DNA of 64,000 bases. Origin: Eubacterium multiforme. GTDB lineage: Bacteria > Bacillota > Clostridia > Clostridiales > Clostridiaceae. The translations under genes were made by a program, and so were the position numbers. The notes beneath the pieces were generated by a model. It ran no database searches, was not told the origin of the DNA, and saw only the letters and a program-made list of their open reading frames with translations. The stretch is taken from NCBI RefSeq assembly GCF_030813415.1, contig NZ_JAUSUF010000001.1, positions 744,001 to 808,000 on the forward strand, read 5' to 3'. Positions 57,680-64,000 of the stretch are shown here, in pieces. How positions within the stretch are numbered: position 1 is the first letter of the stretch; every line of letters starts with the position of its first letter.

Positions 57680-57683
57680 ATAC
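57655..57683 (-). promoter_or_regulatory. Candidate sigma-F promoter of spoIIR
   Basis: GTATA (57683-57679), 14-bp spacer, GGTAATAATC (57664-57655) on the minus strand. This matches the sigma-F -35 GYATA fully and the -10 GGNNANAHTR at all but the last position. The start would fall near 57648, after the 5' arm of the hairpin. Confidence 0.6.
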
Positions 57684-57699
57684 AAAAATTTTATTTTTA

Positions 57700-58542
57700 T
57701 TATATTGTTCTTGTTATAAATACATCTTTGTATCTCTTTTTCATAGTATCATAACATTTTTGAGCCTTAACCATATCATCAAAAAAAGCAAATACAGTAG
57801 GGCCACTACCACTCATCATACTTCCCATAGCTCCACATTCAATCATTGATTGCTTTATAGATATTATTTCTTTATATTTTGAAAGTGTAACATTTTCAAG
57901 TAAATTTTTCATATTTTTAGCTACATATTCTAAATTATCATTTTTTATATTTTTTGTAAGTTCATCAACATTTGGATGGAATACAACCTTTGTTAAATCA
58001 AACTCCTGATATACAGCCTTTGTTGAAACTCCAAAAGGTGGCTTTACAAGAACTAATATTTTATCTTTAAAAGGTTTTATTTTTGTAATTTTTTCTCCAA
58101 TACCTTCACAAATAGCTGTTCCAGAAACTATACAATAAGGAACATCAGCACCAAGTTTTACACCAAGTTCCATTAATTCTTCATCACTAAGATTAGTTTT
58201 AAATATTTTATTCATAAGTTTTAAAACTGCAGCGCAGTCTGTACTACCTCCTGCAAGACCAGCTGAAACAGGAATATTCTTTTTAATTGTTATACTAACA
58301 CCTGATTTTATATTAAACTTATCCATAAATAACTTTGCTGCTTTATATGCTAAATTTCTTTCATCAGTTGGGACATAGGGCTTATTACAATTTATTTTTA
58401 TTCCCTTACTTATCTTTTCTATTGTTATTTCATCATATAAATCTATTGCTTGCATTATCATTCTTAATAAATGATATCCATCTTCTCTTTTTCCAACAAT
58501 ATCTAATGCTATATTAACTTTAGCATATGCCTTTATATTCAT
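57700..58542 (-). CDS. ispE: 4-diphosphocytidyl-2-C-methyl-D-erythritol kinase
   Basis: A 280-residue GHMP kinase of the MEP isoprenoid pathway. Residues start MNIKAYAKVNIALDIVGKR; the ATP loop is PVSAGLAGGSTDCAAVL; the C-terminal motif is GAMGSMMSGSGPTVFAFF. It phosphorylates the 2-OH of CDP-methylerythritol. It lies between cphA and spoIIR. Confidence 0.97.
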   Translation of the reverse strand: MNIKAYAKVNIALDIVGKREDGYHLLRMIMQAIDLYDEITIEKISKGIKINCNKPYVPTDERNLAYKAAKLFMDKFNIKSGVSITIKKNIPVSAGLAGGSTDCAAVLKLMNKIFKTNLSDEELMELGVKLGADVPYCIVSGTAICEGIGEKITKIKPFKDKILVLVKPPFGVSTKAVYQEFDLTKVVFHPNVDELTKNIKNDNLEYVAKNMKNLLENVTLSKYKEIISIKQSMIECGAMGSMMSGSGPTVFAFFDDMVKAQKCYDTMKKRYKDVFITRTI

Positions 58543-58642
58543 TACATATCCCTTCCTTCGTTAATTTGCTATTTCATATTTTATCATAGCAAATTACTCC
58601 TGTCTATTTTTGTAATATTAAAATAAACATAAGATATGTTAT

Positions 58643-61249
58643 TTATAAATTAACTAATTTATCTTTTTTATCTTCCTTTTTTATTTCTTCAACAACTTGA
58701 ACTAAAGGTTGTAATTCTTCAAAAAATATTACTACAATATCTCCTTCTTTACTTATTCTAATACCTTCTTTAAAAGCTTCAACTTCATCTAATACAGTAG
58801 TACACTTTTTCTTATTACTTATTCCTCTTTTTATAATTTCTGCAAGTTCTCCTGGCTTTCTTCCTCTTTTATCCCTATCTTCTTTTATTACTATAATATC
58901 TAAATTCTCATCACTTATCTTACCAATTTCTTCTGCCATTTCATCACTTCTATCTCCAGGAATTCCTATAACTCCAATTAAATTATTGTGCTCAATATTT
59001 TTTAATGATTCAAATATAGCTCTATATCCATCTACATTATGACCATAATCTAATATGATTTTTCTTCCATCTATTTCATACATATTAAATCTTCCTGAAT
59101 TATAATTAGAATCCAGTTTAAACTTATTAAAACCTCTAGCTATCATACAATAATCTATACCTAAACCAACTAAAGCTGCACATGCTGCTAATGAATTTTC
59201 AATATTAAATATTAACTTTCCATTTAAAGTAATAGGAATATCATCAATTTTTATAACATTATATTTTCTTCCATTGCTCATAACGCAAAGCATATCATTA
59301 TCTATAAAAACAGCTTTTTTCCCTGCAATTATATTTTCCTTAATTAATGGATTATTTTTATCCTTTGAAAAGTATATAATCTCTCCTTTAATTCTAGAAA
59401 TTATACTTTTGCTCCATTTATCATCTGCATTTATAACTGAATAACCTTCTGATTTTACCGCCTCTGCAACTAATGATTTTACAAAACTTAAATCTTCCAT
59501 AGTATTTATATCATTAAGACCTAGGTGATCCTCAGTTATATTTGTAATTATTCCAACATCAGCTAAATCGTATGCCAAACCCTTCTTAATCATTCCACCT
59601 CGAGCAGTTTCAAGAACAGCAACATCAACCTCTTTATTTAAAAGAATAGCTTTTGCACTTTCATATCCTGTATCGTCTCCTATATCTATACATTCATCTC
59701 CTATATAAATTCCAGATGTTGATGTCATTCCAACTGTATTTCCCATAAGCTTTAATACGTAAGAAATTAATCTAGTTGTAGTTGTCTTTCCATTAGTTCC
59801 TGTTATAGATATTAATGGAATATTTTTAGGATTCCCTTTATATAAATGTTTAAAAATATAATCTCCAACATCTCTTGCTTTTCCCTTTGATGGATAATGA
59901 TGCATCCTTATACCAGGCGCTGCATTAACTTCCATAATTACACCCTTACCATTTAAAGGCTTATTTATATTTTCACATATTATATCAATACCACAAATAT
60001 CTAACCCAATAATTTTTGAAACCCTACTACAAAGTTTTTTATTTTCTTCACAAATTTCATCTGTACAATCTATAGCCATTCCACCTGTAGATAAATTTGC
60101 ATTCTTTCTAAGTATTATATTTTCACCTTTTTTAGGTATACTTTTTAAATTATATCCACGCTCACTTATAAGCTCTTTCATCTCATCATCAACATCAACT
60201 TTTGTTAATGGTTTTTCATGTCCCTCTCCCCTTAAAGGATTACTATTTAACTCCTTTATTAATTCTTTAATAGTTTTCTTGCCATCTCCACATATTGCAG
60301 GGGGAATTCTTAAAGCTGCTGCAACTACTTCATTATTAACTACACATACTCTATAATCATTTCCCTCTACATATTTTTCAATTATTATATCTTTGTATTT
60401 TTTAGATAGTTTATTGTAAGCTTTTAAAAGCTCTTTATCGTCTCTTATATTTAAAATTACACCTCTACCTTGATTTCCACATTGAGGCTTTAAAACAACT
60501 GGATATCCTATATCTTCAGCTTCCTTTAATAAACTTATTATATTAAATACCTTTTCTCCATTAGCTATAGGAATGTTTTGACTTTTAAGCATTGTTTTTG
60601 TAAGAATCTTATCGCAGGCAATATCTACACTAACGCAACTAGTATTACTTCCAATTGTTGCTTCAATAATACGTCCTTGTTTTCCATAACCTATTTGATA
60701 ATATCCTGAATCATCTATTTTAAATACAGGAATTCCTGATCTTTCTGCTGCATTTTTAATTGCTTCTGTACTTGGTCCTATTAATTCTTGATTTAAAATA
60801 TCTTTAATTATTTTTATTCTCTCTTTAAAATTGATATCTTTATTTAAAATTAATGAATTTATTAAATCAACAGCTAATTTACCAATTTCTATTGCTGTTT
60901 TTTTGTATAGATATTCATAAATCACATAATAATGTTCTTCCTTAACTTCCCTTGCTTTTCCATAGGAACAATTTATTCCAAGCATATTTTGTATAGCAAT
61001 TATAGTATGTTCACAAATGTGGGCTAAGTACGTTCCTTCATTAAGTCTTATAACAAAACCACCTTCAATTTCTATTCCACATCTATGGTCATTTAAATTG
61101 GGCAATATTTTAAGAAGTTTATCATTAAAACCTTCAATTTCCTTACTTGGAATTTCTGAATATCCTTCTAAATCTATATCCATCCTTATACATTTTCTAT
61201 GAGCATAAATATTTCTTCCATTAAAGACTTTTATCCCTTTTATCTTCAT
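58643..61249 (-). CDS. cphA: Cyanophycin synthetase
   Basis: An 868-residue CphA that builds the multi-L-arginyl-poly-L-aspartate polymer. The N-domain (about 1-160) is followed by an ATP-grasp domain (about 200-470; KPQCGNQGRGV, MEVNAAPGIRMH) and a Mur-ligase-like domain (about 475-868; SITGTNGKTTTTRL). I chose ATG 61249 (MKIKGIKVFNGRN), which overlaps cphB by 29 bases; an upstream TTG at 61270 lies inside the RBS. Cyanophycin has been linked to C. perfringens spores. Confidence 0.95.
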   Translation of the reverse strand: MKIKGIKVFNGRNIYAHRKCIRMDIDLEGYSEIPSKEIEGFNDKLLKILPNLNDHRCGIEIEGGFVIRLNEGTYLAHICEHTIIAIQNMLGINCSYGKAREVKEEHYYVIYEYLYKKTAIEIGKLAVDLINSLILNKDINFKERIKIIKDILNQELIGPSTEAIKNAAERSGIPVFKIDDSGYYQIGYGKQGRIIEATIGSNTSCVSVDIACDKILTKTMLKSQNIPIANGEKVFNIISLLKEAEDIGYPVVLKPQCGNQGRGVILNIRDDKELLKAYNKLSKKYKDIIIEKYVEGNDYRVCVVNNEVVAAALRIPPAICGDGKKTIKELIKELNSNPLRGEGHEKPLTKVDVDDEMKELISERGYNLKSIPKKGENIILRKNANLSTGGMAIDCTDEICEENKKLCSRVSKIIGLDICGIDIICENINKPLNGKGVIMEVNAAPGIRMHHYPSKGKARDVGDYIFKHLYKGNPKNIPLISITGTNGKTTTTRLISYVLKLMGNTVGMTSTSGIYIGDECIDIGDDTGYESAKAILLNKEVDVAVLETARGGMIKKGLAYDLADVGIITNITEDHLGLNDINTMEDLSFVKSLVAEAVKSEGYSVINADDKWSKSIISRIKGEIIYFSKDKNNPLIKENIIAGKKAVFIDNDMLCVMSNGRKYNVIKIDDIPITLNGKLIFNIENSLAACAALVGLGIDYCMIARGFNKFKLDSNYNSGRFNMYEIDGRKIILDYGHNVDGYRAIFESLKNIEHNNLIGVIGIPGDRSDEMAEEIGKISDENLDIIVIKEDRDKRGRKPGELAEIIKRGISNKKKCTTVLDEVEAFKEGIRISKEGDIVVIFFEELQPLVQVVEEIKKEDKKDKLVNL

Positions 61250-62066
61250 CTCTAAATACTTCCTCCTCAAAAGGTATCTTATTAATTAGATCAAATTTAT
61301 TTCCTTCTATAAGAACATGCAATTTAACATTAAAAATACTTAATGTTTTATCCATAAATTGTTCTGAAACATTTGTATGATTTATACTGCTTCCATCTAT
61401 TATATACACAGCTCCACTACCAACTACTTTTAAAAGCTTTTTTTCATTAATTATTATGGCAGTATCCTCGTCTATTCCAATTCCTAAATTTTCAGGATTT
61501 TCAGCTATTCCAGTTAATAACCGACCAATTCTTCCTCTTTGACTAAAATGCTGATCAATAATTACATTTTCAACTAATCCAAGACCTGGAGACATATTAA
61601 TACTATTTTTGTTTGGTGATTCTTCATCATCTCCATCTAAAATCATAGTTTCACTCATAACAGATGCCCCTGCTGATGTACCAACTATAACTTTGCCATC
61701 CATTAATCCACCAATTAAAGATTCATTTAAAGGTGTTCCCCCTATTAAACTAGTAATTCTTAATTGGTCTCCTCCTGTAAAAAATATTAACTTAGCTGAA
61801 TTTACAAGATTAATATTTTTTTCTAAATATGCCTCTTCTCTTTCATTTATATCTAAAAATTCTATCCTGTTAACGCCTATTTTTCTAAATACCTTATTAT
61901 AAATACTTTTCATATCCTCTTGAATTTCAGAAGCAATAGTTGCAACTAACAATAAATCTTCTTTTTTATTAATCAGATTACATACTTCATTTAAGATTTT
62001 CTTTCTTCCTTCTTTATCTTCTGCTCCGCCTATTATAACTAAATTATAATTTAACTTAGATTCCAT
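61221..62066 (-). CDS. cphB: Cyanophycinase
   Basis: A 281-residue peptidase family S51 enzyme that cuts cyanophycin to beta-Asp-Arg dipeptides. The nucleophile is Ser131 in GTSAGAS; FFTGGDQLR and DQHFSQRGR are family motifs. The synthetase gene cphA overlaps its 3' end, so polymer synthesis and breakdown enzymes are co-expressed. GAGGTGAT precedes ATG 62066. Confidence 0.95.
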   Translation of the reverse strand: MESKLNYNLVIIGGAEDKEGRKKILNEVCNLINKKEDLLLVATIASEIQEDMKSIYNKVFRKIGVNRIEFLDINEREEAYLEKNINLVNSAKLIFFTGGDQLRITSLIGGTPLNESLIGGLMDGKVIVGTSAGASVMSETMILDGDDEESPNKNSINMSPGLGLVENVIIDQHFSQRGRIGRLLTGIAENPENLGIGIDEDTAIIINEKKLLKVVGSGAVYIIDGSSINHTNVSEQFMDKTLSIFNVKLHVLIEGNKFDLINKIPFEEEVFRDEDKRDKSL

Positions 62067-62092
62067 AATATCACCTCAAATCATGCGTTTAT

Positions 62093-62122
62093 TATTATCC
62101 CCTAAGTGCTATTTAATTATTC
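62093..62122 (-). promoter_or_regulatory. Candidate forespore-type (sigma-F/G) promoter of cphBA
   Basis: GAATA (62122-62118), 18-bp spacer, GATAATA (62099-62093) on the minus strand; one mismatch to the sigma-G -10 CATNHTA. Weak evidence. Confidence 0.3.
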
Positions 62123-62191
62123 AAAATTATTTAAAGCTATAAAAATAAAAAAGCCCTTAAAATTTAAAAGCTTTTATTATTATATTAAATA

Positions 62192-62228
62192 ACAAAAAGC
62201 CTTACTAAAATATTAGTAAGACTTTTTA
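62192..62228 (-). terminator. Terminator of the SipL-like gene
   Basis: A 15-bp stem (62194-62208 with 62213-62227), fully paired as minus-strand RNA through one G-U, with a T5 tail. Confidence 0.85.
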
Positions 62229-62234
62229 TCTAGG

Positions 62235-63797
62235 CTAAGATACAGCTCTTCCTGGTATTAATAATTTTTCTCCAACTATTAATTTATCCGCATCTTCTAA
62301 TTCATTAATTTTTATAATTTCGTTCATTGTAGTATGATATTTCTTTGCAAGTTTCCACAAAGTATCTCCTTCTCCAACAACATAAATTGTAATACTTGCC
62401 TTCTTCTTAATTTCTTCTCCTTCCCTTTCTACTATATCACTTACAAATTCTTTTTTAATTTCAAATAAAACTTTAGCTATAACATCTATATTAGCCTTTA
62501 TTGAAATAGTATTTGCTTCAATTGCTACATCTAAATTTTCTATAGAAGCCTTAACTAAAGCCTTCATATTTTCATTAGCACCATTTGCATCTATGCTTAT
62601 ATTAAATGGAATGTCTCCTGAAACTTTATCTAAATAAGTTTCTTCATCATTAGTTTTATATATAACATTAACTTTTATATATCCAGAAACTTTTATTTTA
62701 TCTTGAGCAACTGACTTATCTGTTAAAATAACATTTGCCAAATTAGTTATTATTTTTTCTGGCATCATATTGCCTTCATTTATATATATATTATCCTTAA
62801 TTATAGATTCATTATTATATATTCCTTGAAGCATTCCAATATTGTGTTCATCCCTTGATACTTCAATTTTAAACTTAGGAGAATAAGCATCTACTATAAC
62901 ATCTATATTTTTCTTTGAAAATACCTTTGCACTACAAATAACTAAAACTTCAGTATTAACTATTCTAGCTTCACCTAGGTCATCTTCTTCTACAGTTATA
63001 TCTTTATTTTTTATATTAAAATCAGCAGTTACTAACATATCTGGAGTTACCCCTGCCATTTCCATTTCTTTAGATAAATAAATATTATCCTCTAAATAAT
63101 AAACTTCCTTACTTTCATTACTTAAATATATTATTCCAAATTTACAATAGCAACCACAATATACTTTCTCTTCTCCAATTTTCACTTCTTTCTTTTGAAG
63201 TTCCATTTTTGATTTTAAAACTTTTGATATTGGTGGTTTATCCATGCTAACCCTAATCATTGATTTCCCTATTATTTCAATATTTTCACTAGCATTTTTA
63301 TTATTTATAGCCTCATTTTTTTTAAGAACTTCTACTCCATCACTTTCAGAAACATCCTTTACAAGTTCAAGCTCCTTTCCTTCATACATTTCCCAATTAA
63401 AATTAAGAACTCCATCAATAGCAATTTTTCTCTCATTTATTATTTGTGCTTCAATATGTTCTACTCTGCATTCTACTTCGCAGATTATTTTATGTTCACT
63501 TTCTTGTAAGTCTAAACTGCTATTAAATTTTTGAGAATAGTTAACTGATGAAACTATTGTACTTTCTTCTTTTGCTAAATAAAGTACATTATACTCAATT
63601 CTACCTTCTACCATAACCTTATCCCCAACAGTTTCCTTAGACATAACAGTTGGTTTTGCATCAACCATTAATAATTTTTCTACATCTGGATGAGTGTCTG
63701 GTATAAGGTACTCATCATTTAACATACTAGTAGTATTACTTTCTCTTAAAAGTTGTTCAAATTTAATATTTTCTTTTATAACATCTATCTTTGCCAT
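62235..63797 (-). CDS. sipL: SipL-like spore coat morphogenesis protein (SPOCS and LysM domains)
   Basis: A 520-residue cytosolic protein with repeated DUF3794/SPOCS beta-rich domains (about 25-120, 170-270 and 320-430) and a C-terminal LysM (about 470-515; YVVGEGDTLWKLAKKY to LIVGEKLLIPG). In Clostridioides difficile a protein with this layout, SipL, binds SpoIVA through LysM and is needed for coat assembly. I chose ATG 63797 (MAKIDVIKENIKFEQ) with AGGAGGGG six bases upstream, rejecting a longer frame from 63911. Next to cphBA. Confidence 0.87.
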   Translation of the reverse strand: MAKIDVIKENIKFEQLLRESNTTSMLNDEYLIPDTHPDVEKLLMVDAKPTVMSKETVGDKVMVEGRIEYNVLYLAKEESTIVSSVNYSQKFNSSLDLQESEHKIICEVECRVEHIEAQIINERKIAIDGVLNFNWEMYEGKELELVKDVSESDGVEVLKKNEAINNKNASENIEIIGKSMIRVSMDKPPISKVLKSKMELQKKEVKIGEEKVYCGCYCKFGIIYLSNESKEVYYLEDNIYLSKEMEMAGVTPDMLVTADFNIKNKDITVEEDDLGEARIVNTEVLVICSAKVFSKKNIDVIVDAYSPKFKIEVSRDEHNIGMLQGIYNNESIIKDNIYINEGNMMPEKIITNLANVILTDKSVAQDKIKVSGYIKVNVIYKTNDEETYLDKVSGDIPFNISIDANGANENMKALVKASIENLDVAIEANTISIKANIDVIAKVLFEIKKEFVSDIVEREGEEIKKKASITIYVVGEGDTLWKLAKKYHTTMNEIIKINELEDADKLIVGEKLLIPGRAVS

Positions 63798-63847
63798 TTT
63801 AACCCCTCCTATAAAATACCTACTACTATTTATATAGAAAGATTTTA

Positions 63848-63876
63848 AATTTATGACTATTATAAAAGAAAAATAC
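63848..63876 (-). promoter_or_regulatory. Candidate sigma-E promoter of the SipL-like gene
   Basis: GTATTT (63876-63871), 15-bp spacer, CATAAATT (63855-63848) on the minus strand; seven of eight -10 positions match CATACANT. Mother-cell expression would fit a coat protein. Confidence 0.35.
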
Positions 63877-64000
63877 TTATTTCTTTTGTTATATTTCATC
63901 AATACATCCATATTAAAGAAATATTTTTTATATGTTATATAATCTTTTAATTTTTGCCAAAAATTTATTTTATTTTTTTGTTGACAAAGGTACCTTTTTG

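Noticed and set aside
62235..63911. N-terminally extended SipL-like ORF from 63911
   Set aside because: The extra 38 residues are hydrophobic and unlike the family; ATG 63797 has a strong RBS.

Overview
The window is a 64-kb piece of a very AT-rich, low-GC Firmicute chromosome. The gene content (SpoIIQ, SpoIID, SpoIIID, SpoIIR, YyaC and a SipL-like protein, a clostridial thiolase, a cyanophycin synthetase/cyanophycinase pair and an F-type ATP synthase operon) points to a spore-forming Clostridium. Clostridium perfringens or a close relative is my best guess, inferred from gene content and not from any search. Most genes are on the minus strand. I see no insertion sequence, prophage or CRISPR array. 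RBSs are strong (AGGAGG type) and TTG/GTG starts are common.

Region by region. (1) 1-6850 is a sugar locus read right to left: galactitol-type PTS IIA-IIB-IIC, a DeoR repressor, LacA/LacB, a class II tagatose-bisphosphate aldolase, LacC and the start of a secreted GH2 beta-galactosidase. Together these would free galactose outside the cell, import it as galactose-6-P and run the tagatose pathway. (2) 7207-16889 holds an XRE/DUF2975 pair, prfB with its programmed +1 frameshift, secA, hpf/raiA with a large structured RNA upstream (raiA-motif type), comFC, an eroded ComFA-like protein and recD2. (3) 17035-25700 holds nagA, the fruRKA operon, an LTA-synthase/MdoB-like enzyme, and metK under a SAM-I riboswitch whose switching helices can be read directly. 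(4) 25927-26677 is a seven-tRNA operon built from tandem copies of a Tyr-Val-Thr cassette. (5) 26762-33483 holds a hypothetical anchored protein, yyaC, and the sporulation/cell-wall block ywmB-murA-spoIID-spoIIQ-spoIIID-mbl. (6) 33645-40306 is the complete atpIBEFHAGDC operon. (7) 40936-51339 holds thlA with Rex-like operators, a dCMP deaminase, upp, rpiB, a YwlE-type phosphatase, Sua5, prfA, a DUF1385-PrmC fusion, tdk, rpmE and an MGDG-synthase-like glycosyltransferase. (8) 51364-63797 holds rho with an Asn-rich, prion-like insert, pyrG, small proteins, a PP-loop ATPase, spoIIR, ispE, cphA, cphB and a SipL-like SPOCS/LysM protein.

The most interesting regulatory signals are these. The spoIIR RBS is locked in a hairpin whose 5' half lies upstream of the start of a sigma-F-like promoter. 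Two DeoR-controlled operons (lac/gat and fru) carry different tandem repeats phased at exactly 10 bp over their promoters. A near-consensus promoter with a hairpin at +1 points away from pyrG and serves no visible gene. The structured raiA-type RNA has its own promoter and terminator. All statements rest on reading the sequence; family assignments come from recognised motifs and gene context.
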